From NCBI RefSeq assembly GCF_001905095.1, contig NZ_LWLS01000002.1, positions 1 through 64,000 of the forward strand: a stretch of DNA of 64,000 bases, written 5' to 3'. Under the pieces are notes generated by a model. It had not been told where the DNA came from. It did not search any database and saw only the letters and a program-made list of their open reading frames with translations. Source of the stretch: Micromonospora sp. CB01531. GTDB lineage: Bacteria > Actinomycetota > Actinomycetes > Mycobacteriales > Micromonosporaceae. Positions 9,096-18,049 of the stretch are shown here, piece by piece (within the stretch, counting starts at the first letter, position 1; every line of letters starts with the position of its first letter). Made by a program: the position numbers and the translations under genes.

Positions 9096-10358
9096 GTGCC
9101 CACACCGCGCCTGATCCCGCGCCGCGCCGCCGCGCAGGTCGACGCCGCCCTGGCCGACACCCGCGTCGTGCTGATCAGCGGAGCACGCCAAGCAGGCAAG
9201 AGCACCCTGGTCCGCATCGTCGCCGGCGATCGTCTCGCCGAGCGCCGCGACCTCGACCGGGCACAGGACCGGGCCGCGGCGATCGCCGACCCGGTCGGCT
9301 TCGTGGACTCCCCCGAACTGCTGGTCGTCGACGAGATCCAGCGCGCTCCGGAGCTGCTGCTGGCCATCAAGGCAGCCGTCGACGAGGACCCTCGGCCCGG
9401 CCGGTATCTGCTCACCGGATCATCGCGGCTGTTCGGCATGGTGGCTGCCCCGGACGCGTTGCCCGGCCGGATGGAAACCGTCGAACTCTGGCCGTTCTCC
9501 CAAGGCGAACTCGATGGAGAGCCGGACGGATTCGTCGACGCCATCTTCGCGCTCGGCCCCGAACTGCGACACGAGTCGGAAGTGACCCGCGCCGACTATG
9601 CGGCCAGAATCGTGCGTGGCGGCCTGCCCGAGGCCACGACCCGCGCCGACTCGGGGCGCCGCCAACGGTTCCTCGACGCGTACGTCCAAGCGCTCATCGA
9701 TCGCGATATCCTGCAGCTGTCCGACATCCAGCACAAGGGCGAGCTACGCAAGCTGGTACGCCTGCTCGCGGCTAGATCCGCGACCATCATCCCCGCCAAC
9801 TCCCTCGAATCCGCACTCGGACTGAGCCGGCCGACGATCGCACGCTACCTCCAGGCCCTGGAAGAGATCTTCCTGGTCAAGCGGATCCCCGGTTGGTCCC
9901 GCAACCTGGGCACCCGTCCCACCGCCGCTCCAAAACTGATCTTTGTCGACTCGGGTATCGCCGCCAACGAGACCGCGACCGACGCCCGGGCACTGCTCCG
10001 GCCGAGTGCCCCGTTCGGCCCGCTGCTCGAATCATTTGTCTTGTCCGAGCTGTCCCGGCAGCTCACCTGGTCGGAGCAGTTTGCCGACCTGTCCCACTAC
10101 CGCGACCAGAGCAGGTACGAAGTCGACGCGGTGCTCGAGAACAGATCCGGCCACGTCGTCGGAATCGAGGTCAAAGCAGCCACGACCGTCGGACCTGACG
10201 ACTTCCGCGTGCTACGCCGACTCGCCGACCGCCTCGGCGACGACTTCATCGCCGGCATCGTCCTCTACACCGGAACCTCCACGCTGCCGTTCGGCGACAG
10301 ACTCCGCGCCCTGCCAGTCAGCGCCTTGTGGCAGGTTCCGCCCCCGACAGCAGACTGA
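9096..10358 (+). CDS. AAA ATPase with DUF4143 C-terminal domain
   Basis: This 420-residue protein belongs to the AAA_14/DUF4143 family of unknown biological role. Walker A is GARQAGKST (residues 29-37), and LLVVDEIQ follows as Walker B with the R-finger region YLLTGSS. The C-terminal DUF4143 part ends in YEVDAVLENRSGHVVGIEVKA, a PD-(D/E)XK-like arrangement (D...E-x-K). It begins at GTG 9096 after a 157-nt, relatively AT-rich gap that probably holds its own promoter, so it is not obviously part of the Wadjet operon. Such ATPases often sit in accessory regions. Slightly less extreme codon bias than its neighbours hints at transfer, but I cannot quantify it. Confidence 0.8.
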   Translation: MPTPRLIPRRAAAQVDAALADTRVVLISGARQAGKSTLVRIVAGDRLAERRDLDRAQDRAAAIADPVGFVDSPELLVVDEIQRAPELLLAIKAAVDEDPRPGRYLLTGSSRLFGMVAAPDALPGRMETVELWPFSQGELDGEPDGFVDAIFALGPELRHESEVTRADYAARIVRGGLPEATTRADSGRRQRFLDAYVQALIDRDILQLSDIQHKGELRKLVRLLAARSATIIPANSLESALGLSRPTIARYLQALEEIFLVKRIPGWSRNLGTRPTAAPKLIFVDSGIAANETATDARALLRPSAPFGPLLESFVLSELSRQLTWSEQFADLSHYRDQSRYEVDAVLENRSGHVVGIEVKAATTVGPDDFRVLRRLADRLGDDFIAGIVLYTGTSTLPFGDRLRALPVSALWQVPPPTAD

Positions 10359-10834
10359 CCTCGCTCTCTTCCCAGGACGCTCCCGTCAGGTGAAGGCACA
10401 TCGAGCGTTGATCCGACGCCGGCCGTCAGAGCACCGGAACCGACCGAGGTGCCCTCTCACGACCGCAAGTCGAGCTGATGTCGCAAACGATTCGCCGCCA
10501 ACAGCAGCGCCACGCAGGCAACGTCGACGGCCCGCGACAGCACAGACGACTCAGCTCCAAAGGACGTGAAGATCAGGGCCGACACCGACGGCGGAAGCCA
10601 CGATCGAGTGAGCGGCTCCGCGCCCGCCCGCGTACCCGCGGAGCGGGCGGCGCTGGCGGCGAAGCTGCGGGTGGCCACCGCGACCGGGCTGGCGGCGGCC
10701 GACGGCGGACGTCCACCCCCAGCCGTGCCTCTCCCGCAGGCGACCTCCCTGGCCGGGCCGGCCTTCACAATGGGCCGCCGTCCGGGGCGAAGACTCGCCC
10801 GCACCAGGTCACCGCCGTGGCGTGAGCGCCCCGC
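10359..10834. other. 476-nt stretch without a convincing gene
   Basis: Open frames exist on both strands (for example 10457-10804 minus and 10566-10871 plus), but their products are low-complexity Arg/Ala/Pro sequences with no recognisable motif or ribosome site. A plus-strand stretch reading PAERAALAAKLRVATATG could be debris of a former gene. I cannot support a gene here. Confidence 0.4.
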
Positions 10835-11119
10835 TCAGGGCGCCTCGACCCCCGAGATACGGAACCTGTGAACCTCCGCGCCACGGATCGCCGCCACCTG
10901 CTCCTCGGCCGGGCCGGACCCCCGGAAGGCGAGCAGCTGCTCGTCGGACTCCCACCTCTCGTACACGTTGATCCGGCCCGGTTCGACGAGGTCCGCGCTG
11001 ACTGCGAAGTCGATGCAGCCGGACGCCGAGCGGGCCGCCTGGACGGCCGCCACGCAGGAGGCCAGGTAGGCGTCCCGTTCGGCGGGATCGACGTAGAGGG
11101 TGCCGGCGACGATGATCAA
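10835..11119 (-). CDS. Antibiotic biosynthesis monooxygenase (ABM) domain protein
   Basis: The 94-residue single-domain protein matches the ABM/YgiN fold: an N-terminal strand LIIVAGTLYVDP, a central GCIDFAVSADLVEPGRINVYERW, and a C-terminal AEVHRFRISGVE. These small dimeric proteins include heme-degrading and quinol monooxygenases; the substrate here is unknown. I chose TTG 11119 because a GGGAGG ribosome site lies five bases upstream and the length then fits the domain; the longer frame to 11191 adds residues unlike the family. It lies 52 nt downstream of the TipA-like regulator on the same strand and may be co-transcribed. Confidence 0.8.
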   Translation of the reverse strand: MIIVAGTLYVDPAERDAYLASCVAAVQAARSASGCIDFAVSADLVEPGRINVYERWESDEQLLAFRGSGPAEEQVAAIRGAEVHRFRISGVEAP

Positions 11120-11171
11120 CAGGACCTCCCGTGGATGAGCCGTCCGGCCCATCCTGGCACCCGGGCGAGGG

Positions 11172-11930
11172 TCAGGCCCGGTTGATCGCATTCGCGTGGA
11201 TGGCCTCGTTCAGGTACGCGGCCATCCCCGGCCGGATCTTCTCGAAGTACGCGGTGAACCGCGGGTCGCCGACGTACATGTCCGCCAGCCCGGTGTGGAT
11301 CTCGTACGAGCAGTCGTAGAACCAGCGGCTGATGAGCTGCCGGTGCTCCTCGGCCAGCGCCATCGCCTCCGGGCTGTCGGCCGGGGCACCCGAGGCCATC
11401 AGCTCGGCGAGCCGCCGCCCCCAGTCCGCGTTCTCGGCCCTGTTCCGCAGCCAGTCCTCCTTCGAGTACCGGCCGGCCCGCTCGCTCGACTGCCGGTACG
11501 CCTCGGTGCCGCCCCAGCGCCGCTCCGCCTCCTCGGCATGCGTGTCCGGGTCGAAGTCCCCGAAGACCTCGAACCGCTCCTCCGGCGTCAGCTGGATGCT
11601 CAATATTCTCGCCTCCATCGCGAGTTCGATCGCCGCGACCATCTCCCGTAGTTTCCCGATCCGACCGGTGAGCAGTTCGTGCTGCCGGCGCAGGTGCGGC
11701 AGCGGGTCCCCGCCCGGGTCGTCGAGGATCTCGGCGATCTCGTCCAACGGGAACCCCAGCTCCCGGTAGGCCCGGATGACCTGCAGCCGCTCCAGGTCCG
11801 CGTCCGAGTAGCGGCGGTAGCCGGCCGGGGTGCGCCCGCTCGGCGACAGCAGCCCGATCTCGTCATAGTGGTGCAGCGTGCGGACCGTGACCCGGGCCGC
11901 CCGCGCCACCTGACCCACCGTGTAAGCCAT
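11172..11930 (-). CDS. MerR-family regulator with TipAS antibiotic-recognition domain
   Basis: The 252-residue protein starts at ATG 11930 with GGAAGG just upstream. Residues 1-75 form a MerR winged helix-turn-helix (YTVGQVARAARVTVRTLHHYDEIGLLSPSGRTPAGYRRYSDADL). A dimerisation helix follows, and then a C-terminal TipAS-like domain (about 120-252) with RWGGTEAYRQSSER and WFYDCSYEIHTGLADMYVGDPRF. TipA of Streptomyces binds thiopeptide-like compounds and activates its own promoter. Here the ABM monooxygenase gene follows in the same direction and is the obvious candidate co-regulated gene. Confidence 0.9.
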   Translation of the reverse strand: MAYTVGQVARAARVTVRTLHHYDEIGLLSPSGRTPAGYRRYSDADLERLQVIRAYRELGFPLDEIAEILDDPGGDPLPHLRRQHELLTGRIGKLREMVAAIELAMEARILSIQLTPEERFEVFGDFDPDTHAEEAERRWGGTEAYRQSSERAGRYSKEDWLRNRAENADWGRRLAELMASGAPADSPEAMALAEEHRQLISRWFYDCSYEIHTGLADMYVGDPRFTAYFEKIRPGMAAYLNEAIHANAINRA

Positions 11931-12027
11931 GGTTCCTTCCCTTCCACGGCCAAGGCTCCGGCCTGCCGTTACGTGAGGGTCAAGCCCGATTGTGCGTCCC
12001 ACCTCACACCGCCGTGCCGGAAAAGCC

Positions 12028-12067
12028 GATCGCCCCCGGCCTCATCAGGGAGAGGTCGGGGGCGATC
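12028..12067 (-). terminator. Hairpin downstream of the 12078-12716 gene
   Basis: The 14-nt arms at 12028-12041 and 12054-12067 pair with a single G-T mismatch around a 12-nt loop. The hairpin lies 10 nt past the stop codon of the minus-strand gene ending at 12078. There is no clear U-run, as is common in actinomycetes. Confidence 0.65.
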
Positions 12068-12077
12068 ACGTCGGGGG

Positions 12078-12716
12078 TCAGGTGGTGACGGGCTCCTTGG
12101 CCCGCTGCGGGGCGGCGAAGGTCTCGCTGGCCGGGGTGCGGAACGCGTGCACCAGGCCGGCGATCGACAGCAGCAGGAGCAGCGCCGCACCCAGGTACAT
12201 GGCCAGGGCGCCCTGCTCGGCCTTGCGGCCGAACTCGCTGAACCCGTACGAGGTCAGCAGCATGCCGCGCAGGCTCTCCCCCTTGAAGACGGTCTCCCGC
12301 TGGGCGGTGACCTCGGCGAGCTGCTTCTGCAGGTCGGGCAGGTTGGCGGCGTTGGTCTGCTCGGCCTGGGTCACCTGCTGCTTCAGCGCGGCCTCCGGCT
12401 TGCCCAGGTCGGCGTATGTCTGGCCGCCGGAAATCGACTTGAGGTGCAGGCCGATGAATTCGTTGGCGTAGCACTCGGCCTGCTTGCCGGTGGTGAGCTG
12501 CTGACCGGCGTACTCGCGCAGGCAGTCCGACTTCTTCTCCTCGTCGGTCAGTTGGTCGGCCGGCTTGAAGCTGATGTGCTGCGCGGCGAGCTGGTCGTGC
12601 ACGTAGGTGTTGGCGAAGTTGGCGTTCGTCGTCAGGACGATGCCCACGACGAGCAGCAGGACCGCGAGGCCCAGCCCGCCGATGCTGAACAGCAGATCCA
12701 AGGTCCGGCGCTTCAT
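12078..12716 (-). CDS. Two-TM membrane protein of unknown function
   Basis: The 212-residue product starts at ATG 12716 with a CAGGAG ribosome site. There is one transmembrane helix near the N-terminus (about residues 9-31) and a second near residues 170-192. The roughly 140-residue segment between them is presumably extracytoplasmic, with two Cys residues (in SDCLREYAG and AECYANEF) that could form a disulfide, and a Gln-rich helical stretch. I do not recognise a named family. It stands alone with its own terminator. Confidence 0.8.
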   Translation of the reverse strand: MKRRTLDLLFSIGGLGLAVLLLVVGIVLTTNANFANTYVHDQLAAQHISFKPADQLTDEEKKSDCLREYAGQQLTTGKQAECYANEFIGLHLKSISGGQTYADLGKPEAALKQQVTQAEQTNAANLPDLQKQLAEVTAQRETVFKGESLRGMLLTSYGFSEFGRKAEQGALAMYLGAALLLLLSIAGLVHAFRTPASETFAAPQRAKEPVTT

Positions 12717-12839
12717 GACTGCTCCTGTGTGGCTGGTGACGGCTTCTCGATGTCCGTCTCATCGTCACCGCCGGCGCAGCCTTTGAAGCAGGGCCGAACC
12801 CCCTGTTCCACCCGGGACCTTCGACCTATCGTCGGCGGG

Positions 12840-13346
12840 TCAACATTCCTTGGTGCCTCGCCGGGCGAACTCCTCAAGGGTGAGTTCACGCAGGGACTCG
12901 GCCTTGTCCTGGTAGTCGGTGACCAGGACCGAACCGGGCTTCAGCCCCGCCAGGTCGGCGGGGCTGAAGCCCACCCGCTCCGAGGTGAAGGAGCTGTCGT
13001 CGGCGACGGCGTACATCTCGAAGTCGACCACGCCAGCGGGAAGCTTCGTCGGCGGGAAGCCGGTCAGCGGCACCGTCGCCGGGGAGGCCGCGTCGTCCGG
13101 TACGCGGTATTCGCGCCCGGGCCAGTCCCACTCGGTGTGCCGAGGGTGCCGGTCGTCGGCTGCGGCGTCGAAGAGCAGCACGACGTCCGGCGGGCGCGCG
13201 GCGCACCAGGCCACCATGGCCACCGGCTGCCCGGACCCGTCCACGCTGATCCCGGTGACCGCCTTGATTTCGGGGGTGCAGGCCGTCAGAGCGGGAACGG
13301 TGAGCAGCGCGGCGGCGGACGCGGCGACGGCTCGGCGGATGGCCAT
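12840..13346 (-). CDS. Putative secreted lipoprotein
   Basis: About 168 residues with a signal peptide (AIRRAVAASAAALLTVPAL) and a lipobox LTAC whose Cys would be lipidated, so the mature protein is probably anchored on the outer face of the membrane. The mature part is short and has no motif I recognise; it contains conserved-looking aromatic positions (EWDWPGREYRVP). ATG 13346 and an in-frame GTG nine bases upstream are both possible starts. Neither has a good ribosome site. Confidence 0.7.
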   Translation of the reverse strand: MAIRRAVAASAAALLTVPALTACTPEIKAVTGISVDGSGQPVAMVAWCAARPPDVVLLFDAAADDRHPRHTEWDWPGREYRVPDDAASPATVPLTGFPPTKLPAGVVDFEMYAVADDSSFTSERVGFSPADLAGLKPGSVLVTDYQDKAESLRELTLEEFARRGTKEC

Positions 13347-13409
13347 GGGGTCCACTGTCCCGTCACCGGGTCAACGTCCCCATCCGGGGCTGTAACGGGT
13401 CGGTGACGA

Positions 13410-15689
13410 TCAGCGGGTGGCGTCGGTCGGGGTGAGCATGGTGCGCAGCTCGGCCAGGGTGGCCGGCCGCCCGTACCGCCAGCCCTGGCCGTGCAGGCAG
13501 CCGATCGCGGTCACCGCCGCGTGCTGGGTGCCGGTCTCGACCCCCTCGGCCACCACGGCCAGGTCGAACGCGTCGGCCAGTCGGTTGACCATCTCGACGG
13601 TGGCGTACGCCCGGGGGTCGTCGGCGTCGAGTCGGGACACGAAGGACCGGTCGATCTTCAGCTCGGTGGCCGGGATCCGGTGCAGGTAGCTGAGCGAGGA
13701 GTAGCCGGTGCCGAAGTCGTCGATGGCGATGCGGATGCCGAGGTCGCGGAGCTGGCGCAGCCGCTCCAACACGGTCTCGCTGCCCTCGATGAGCGCCGAC
13801 TCGGTCAGTTCGAGGGTGAGCGCGCGGGGCGGCAGGCCGGCTCCGGCGGTGGCGGCGGCGACCGTGGCGATCAGGTCGGGGTGGCGCAGGTGGGCGGCGG
13901 CGATGTTGACCGCCACGGTGACCTCGGGCGCTTCTTCCCGCCAGGTCGCGGCGGCCCGGCACGCCTGGTGGATCACCCACCGGTCGATCGCGAGGATCAG
14001 CCCGGTCTCCTCGGCAAGTGGCAGGAACTTCGCCGGTGGGAGCACCCCGAGTCGGGGGTGCTGCCACCGGACCAGCGCCTCGGCGCTGCGGACCGTCCCG
14101 GTGGCCAGGTCGACGATCGGCTGGAACTCCATGAGCAGTTGTCCCTCGTCGACCGCGCGGCGCAGGTCGGCGATCAGCTCGGCCCGGGTCACCGCCGACT
14201 CGCGCAGCTCTGGCGTGCAGGTCCGGTACGCGGACTTGCCGGCCGCTTTCGCCGCGTACATGGCGATGTCGGCGTCGCGGAGCAGGTCGGTGTGGGAGGT
14301 GTGCTGCGGTCCGTACTCGGCGATGCCGATGCTGGCCGACGGGTGCACGCCGAGGTCCTCCTCGCCGGGCAGCGGCTCGAGGGCGGCGAGCAGCCGCTCG
14401 GCGAGCCGCTCGGGCGGCACGGGCCGGTCCCGGTCGACCAGCACCGCGAACTCGTCGCCGCCGAGCCGGGCGATCATCCCGTCGGCGCCGACGGCGTCGC
14501 GCATCCGGTCCGCGATGGTGGTCAGCAGCCGGTCCCCGGCGGCGTGTCCGAAGCGGTCGTTGACCTGCTTGAACGCGTCCAGGTCGAGCAGCAGCACGGC
14601 GACCGGGCCGCCGTCGCGCAGGGCCCGGCGCAGCCGCCGGGTGAAGGTCAGCCGGTTGGGCAGGCCGGTGAGCTGGTCGGAGTAGGCGAGCCGGCGCAGC
14701 CAGGCGACCAGCCGGAGGTTTTCGTTGGCGGCCAGTCCCTGCCGCAGGGCCAGCACCCCGAGCAGTGCCATCACGGCCACGAAGATCAGGTGTGGGCTCT
14801 GCCCGGTGGGCCGCCGGCCGAGCACCACGGCGACGATCGCCCCGCCCACCGGCAGGTACGGCAGGGCGACCCGCCACCACGGGGGCAGCGGCGACTCGGT
14901 GTCGTCGTCGTCGCCGTCGTTGCCGGCTGGCGGGGGCCACCGGGTGGCGGCGCCGATCAGCAGGTAGCTCAGCGGCCAGCAGAGGTCGATCACGTGGCCG
15001 GGGGCGTAGGTGCCGTGTGCGACGAGGGAGACGTAGACGGTGTCGGCGATGGCCCGGGCGGCGAGGCTGACGCCGATCAGTGTGTGGGCCCGCCACATCG
15101 GACGGGCCGGGCCGGCGACCGCCACCAGGATGGTGAGCTGCATCAGGTCGAACATCGGGTAGAGCAGCCCGAAGGTGCGCAGCGGGTCGGCCAGGTCGGC
15201 GGTGGCGATGTCGCGGAAGACCACCAGCCAGGCGATCGGGATGAGGGCCAGCCCGACGATCACCCCGTCCAGCAGGGTGCGGGCCTGCCCGACGAGGCTG
15301 CGCGGGGCGGCCAGCGAGCAGAGCAGCGCGGCGGTGCCGGTGACGATGCCGGCGGTGAAGAGCCCGCCGACGAGCGCGGTGTGCGGCAGGTCCTGCCCGG
15401 CGAGCCGTTCGACTGTCCACACGATCCGGCCGGTCGCGGCGAGGGCCATGGTGACGGCCAGCAGCGTCCAGAATCGTTGCAGCGGCTCGGGGTGTCGCCG
15501 GGCCACCCCGGCGCAGGCCACCGCCGCCCAGCTCGCCACCGCGATCGCGCCGAGGTCGCTGGCCAGGGCCGCGCCGGGCAGCTCGGCCACCAGCCAGAGG
15601 GCTTCGGTGAGTACGACGAACGCGGCCGCGACGAGCCCGACGCGGCCGGAGATCGAGGGACGGGCCACGCCCGGGGCGGCGAGGCTCAC
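13410..15689 (-). CDS. Membrane-bound GGDEF-EAL cyclic-di-GMP enzyme
   Basis: The 759-residue protein has about eight hydrophobic segments in residues 1-325 (a membrane sensor region of unnamed type). A GGDEF domain follows with an intact RLGGDEFAVL active-site loop, then an EAL domain. The EAL residues needed for phosphodiesterase activity are all visible: EALVRW, VNIAA, ELTES, DDFGTGYSSLSYL, KIDRSFV and AEGVET. Both diguanylate cyclase and phosphodiesterase activity are therefore possible. No receiver or PAS domain is evident. The start is GTG 15689 after AGGAC. It is monocistronic, with the lipoprotein gene 63 nt downstream. The likely role is c-di-GMP control of development or motility, inferred from family knowledge. 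Confidence 0.92.
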   Translation of the reverse strand: MSLAAPGVARPSISGRVGLVAAAFVVLTEALWLVAELPGAALASDLGAIAVASWAAVACAGVARRHPEPLQRFWTLLAVTMALAATGRIVWTVERLAGQDLPHTALVGGLFTAGIVTGTAALLCSLAAPRSLVGQARTLLDGVIVGLALIPIAWLVVFRDIATADLADPLRTFGLLYPMFDLMQLTILVAVAGPARPMWRAHTLIGVSLAARAIADTVYVSLVAHGTYAPGHVIDLCWPLSYLLIGAATRWPPPAGNDGDDDDTESPLPPWWRVALPYLPVGGAIVAVVLGRRPTGQSPHLIFVAVMALLGVLALRQGLAANENLRLVAWLRRLAYSDQLTGLPNRLTFTRRLRRALRDGGPVAVLLLDLDAFKQVNDRFGHAAGDRLLTTIADRMRDAVGADGMIARLGGDEFAVLVDRDRPVPPERLAERLLAALEPLPGEEDLGVHPSASIGIAEYGPQHTSHTDLLRDADIAMYAAKAAGKSAYRTCTPELRESAVTRAELIADLRRAVDEGQLLMEFQPIVDLATGTVRSAEALVRWQHPRLGVLPPAKFLPLAEETGLILAIDRWVIHQACRAAATWREEAPEVTVAVNIAAAHLRHPDLIATVAAATAGAGLPPRALTLELTESALIEGSETVLERLRQLRDLGIRIAIDDFGTGYSSLSYLHRIPATELKIDRSFVSRLDADDPRAYATVEMVNRLADAFDLAVVAEGVETGTQHAAVTAIGCLHGQGWRYGRPATLAELRTMLTPTDATR

Positions 15690-15835
15690 GTCCTGCTGGG
15701 GTACAACGACTGCGCTCCGGCTCTCTGTGCGCGCACCCTCGACGTTGAGGACCGGTTGCGGACGGCGAACGCCGCCAGCCTAACTACCGCTCGGTACCGC
15801 CGCCAGAGCCGATCGGCGTCGGTCACCGTGCTGGA

Positions 15836-16363
15836 TCAGGTCGGTGACGGCGTGTCGTGGCGGCGGTAGAGGGCGACGAGGACGCCGTAGCGGGGCTGGT
15901 CTGGGGCGGCCTCCTCGGTGTCGTCGACGAGGTCGTCCAGGGTGGACCGGAGCCGTTGCGCCTGCTCGGGGGTGAGCCGCAGGTGGCGCAGGTGCAGCAG
16001 CGGGTCGGGGTCGACGGCCAGTTCCTCGGCGACCGCGCCCAGCATGGCGGCGGTGGTCTCGGAGTCGACGGTCTCGCCGACGAGGCGGCGGTAGCTGCGT
16101 TCGTGGTATTGCTCGGTGCCGCCGCGTACCTGGCGGGTGTGGGCGGGCTGGACCATGCCCGCTTCGGTGAGGACCTTGAGGTGGTGGGCGACGGTGCCCT
16201 TCGCCGTGCCCAGCCCGGTGGCGAGTTGGCTGATGGTGGCGGGGCCGGGTCCGAGCGCGAAGAGCAGCCGGTGGCGGAACGGGTGGGCCAGCGCTTTGAA
16301 CTGGGCCGGGGTGCGGACCTGCAGCGCGTCGGTGGTTTCGTCGGTCACCCCGAAAGCGTCCAT
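15836..16363 (-). CDS. ArsR-like winged-helix regulator
   Basis: The 175-residue protein has an HTH of the ArsR/HTH_20 type (QFKALAHPFRHRLLFAL, then ISQLATGLGTAKGTVAHHLKVLTEAGMVQ). A C-terminal helical region follows (LRLTPEQAQRLRSTLDDLVDD), as in regulators that sense small molecules or act with a partner domain. It lies divergent from the S41 peptidase gene, and a 15-bp palindrome sits between them immediately upstream of its ATG, suggesting it controls itself and that peptidase. No metal-binding Cys cluster is visible, so it is probably not a metal sensor. Confidence 0.85.
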   Translation of the reverse strand: MDAFGVTDETTDALQVRTPAQFKALAHPFRHRLLFALGPGPATISQLATGLGTAKGTVAHHLKVLTEAGMVQPAHTRQVRGGTEQYHERSYRRLVGETVDSETTAAMLGAVAEELAVDPDPLLHLRHLRLTPEQAQRLRSTLDDLVDDTEEAAPDQPRYGVLVALYRRHDTPSPT

Positions 16364-16368
16364 TTCTC

Positions 16369-16383
16369 TTGACGCTTTGTCAA
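16369..16383. promoter_or_regulatory. Palindrome in the ArsR/S41 divergent promoter
   Basis: TTGACGCTTTGTCAA has perfect 5-bp arms (TTGAC/GTCAA) around GCTTT. It begins five bases upstream of the ArsR start codon, and its left arm is also a good -35 hexamer (TTGACG) for the rightward gene. Operator and promoter therefore overlap. The assignment is by position and symmetry only. Confidence 0.5.
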
Positions 16384-16436
16384 TCCGGCTGCTCTACTGG
16401 CCCACACCACACTGGACCCACGGACGGGGGCATCCG

Positions 16437-17390
16437 ATGCGCCAGGACGAGATCACCGAGATCGTCGAGCGGGCCGCGAAACTGGTCACCGAGCAGTACG
16501 TCTTTCCCGACCTCGCCGAGCGGATCGCCGCGCACCTCGGCGACCGGCTCCGCGACGGCCGGTACGCCGACGTCACCGACCCGGCGGCCCTCGCCACGCT
16601 CGTGACCGGGGACCTCCAGTCGGTCAACGGCGACTCACACCTGCGGCTCAAGCACCACGTCGCGGCCCTGCCCGAGCGGGACGAGGATCCGGACGAGGGC
16701 TACTGGGCCCGAGAGGCCGCCGCCACCATGGGCGGCATCGCCCGGGTGCAACGACTGGCTGGCAACGTCGGGCTGCTGGACATCCGGCCCTGCCTGTTCC
16801 CGCCCCAGATCGCCGGCGACGCCATGATGGCGGCGATGCGGCTGCTCGGCGGCACCGACGCGCTGCTGCTGGACCTGCGCGGCAACCGGGGCGGCAGCCC
16901 CGACATGGTCGCTCTCGTCTGCGGCTGGTTCTTCGCCGAGCCGGCACACCTGCACACCATGTACGACCGGGCCGGCAATGCCCACCAGTTCTGGAGCGCC
17001 GCCTACCTGCCGGTCCCGCCGTACGAGGCGGACAAGCCGGTGCACGTGCTGACCTCCGCGCAGACGGTCTCCGGCGGCGAGGAACTGGCGTACGACCTGC
17101 AGCAGCTCGGCCGGGCGACCGTGGTCGGCGAGCGGACCGGGGGTGGCGCGCACCCGTGCGTCGGCCACCGGGTACACCCGCACCTGGAGCTCACCGTGCC
17201 GGTGCTCCGGCCCGTCAACCCGGTGACCGGCACCAACTGGGAGGGCTGCGGAGTGATCCCGGACGTCGAGGTGTCCGCCGGGGCCGCGCAGGACATGGCG
17301 TACCGCAGGGTGCTGGAGGCACTGCTGGCCGCCGACCCGCAGCGGCCGACGGCGGACGAGGCGCGCGCGGCCCTGGCCACCCTCCCCTGA
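16437..17390 (+). CDS. S41-family (tail-specific/IRBP-like) peptidase
   Basis: The 317-residue protein begins at ATG 16437 behind GGGGG. An N-terminal helical bundle (DEITEIVERAAKLVTEQYVFPDLAERIAAHL) is the IRBP/N-terminal domain of S41 peptidases. The catalytic core follows: DALLLDLRGNRGGSPD, then LTSAQTVSGGEELAYDLQQLGRATVVGERTGGG, with Ser about 212 as the likely nucleophile. No signal peptide or PDZ domain is evident, so it may be cytoplasmic. The natural substrate is unknown. The divergent ArsR gene probably regulates it. Confidence 0.85.
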   Translation: MRQDEITEIVERAAKLVTEQYVFPDLAERIAAHLGDRLRDGRYADVTDPAALATLVTGDLQSVNGDSHLRLKHHVAALPERDEDPDEGYWAREAAATMGGIARVQRLAGNVGLLDIRPCLFPPQIAGDAMMAAMRLLGGTDALLLDLRGNRGGSPDMVALVCGWFFAEPAHLHTMYDRAGNAHQFWSAAYLPVPPYEADKPVHVLTSAQTVSGGEELAYDLQQLGRATVVGERTGGGAHPCVGHRVHPHLELTVPVLRPVNPVTGTNWEGCGVIPDVEVSAGAAQDMAYRRVLEALLAADPQRPTADEARAALATLP

Positions 17391-17397
17391 TCGGGCG

Positions 17398-18033
17398 TCA
17401 GGGGCGACGGGCGAGCACGTACAGCCGCCGGGTCTCCACCTCGTGCGGGTAGCTGACCCGTTCCAGGCGCGCCTCGATCGTGAACCCGGCGTCCTGCAGG
17501 GCCCCGAGCAGCGTCTCCACGGTGAGGAAGTGGAAGTCGACGTCCACCCCGTGCCCCCACCACTCGTCCAGATGCCGCACCTCGCCGCCCAGGTGCACCG
17601 CCACCAGCAACGGCGCACCCGGCCGCAGCACCCGACGGGCCTCGACGAGGGCCGGCCGCAGCTCATCGGGGCCGAGGTGGATGACCGAGTACAGGGCCAC
17701 CGCCGCGCCGAACTCGCCGTCCGCCGCGGGCAGCCGCAGCAGGTCCCCCTCGCGGAACTCCACCCCCGGGTACGCGCGGCGGGCCTGCGCCACCATGCCC
17801 GGCGACAGGTCGATGCCCACCGCCGGCACACCCCGCCCGGCCAACCAGTGCGTCACATGCCCCGGCCCACAGCCAAGGTCCACCACCGGCGCCCCAGGCC
17901 CGGCCAGCTCGACCAGGGCGGCCAGCAACGCCCGGTCCAGGGGCTTGCCCGCCAACTCGCCGGCCAGCCGCTGCCGGTACTCGGCCGCGACCGTGTCGTA
18001 GCTGCGCCGCACCCGATCGTGCTCGCCACTCAC
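17398..18033 (-). CDS. Class I SAM-dependent methyltransferase
   Basis: The 211-residue protein has the SAM-binding motif VVDLGCGPGHVTHWLAGRG, an acidic loop AVGIDLSPGMV, and GDLLRLPAADGEFGAAVALYSVIHL, which together define a Methyltransf_11/25-type fold. The substrate cannot be told from sequence. GTG 18033 is preferred; the longer frame adds an Arg/Pro-rich non-family segment. It converges tail to tail with the S41 gene (7-nt gap) and lies 16 nt downstream of the 18050-19633 gene on the same strand, so it may be read as the last gene of that transcript. Confidence 0.85.
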   Translation of the reverse strand: MSGEHDRVRRSYDTVAAEYRQRLAGELAGKPLDRALLAALVELAGPGAPVVDLGCGPGHVTHWLAGRGVPAVGIDLSPGMVAQARRAYPGVEFREGDLLRLPAADGEFGAAVALYSVIHLGPDELRPALVEARRVLRPGAPLLVAVHLGGEVRHLDEWWGHGVDVDFHFLTVETLLGALQDAGFTIEARLERVSYPHEVETRRLYVLARRP

Positions 18034-18049
18034 CGCGCCATCCTGGATT

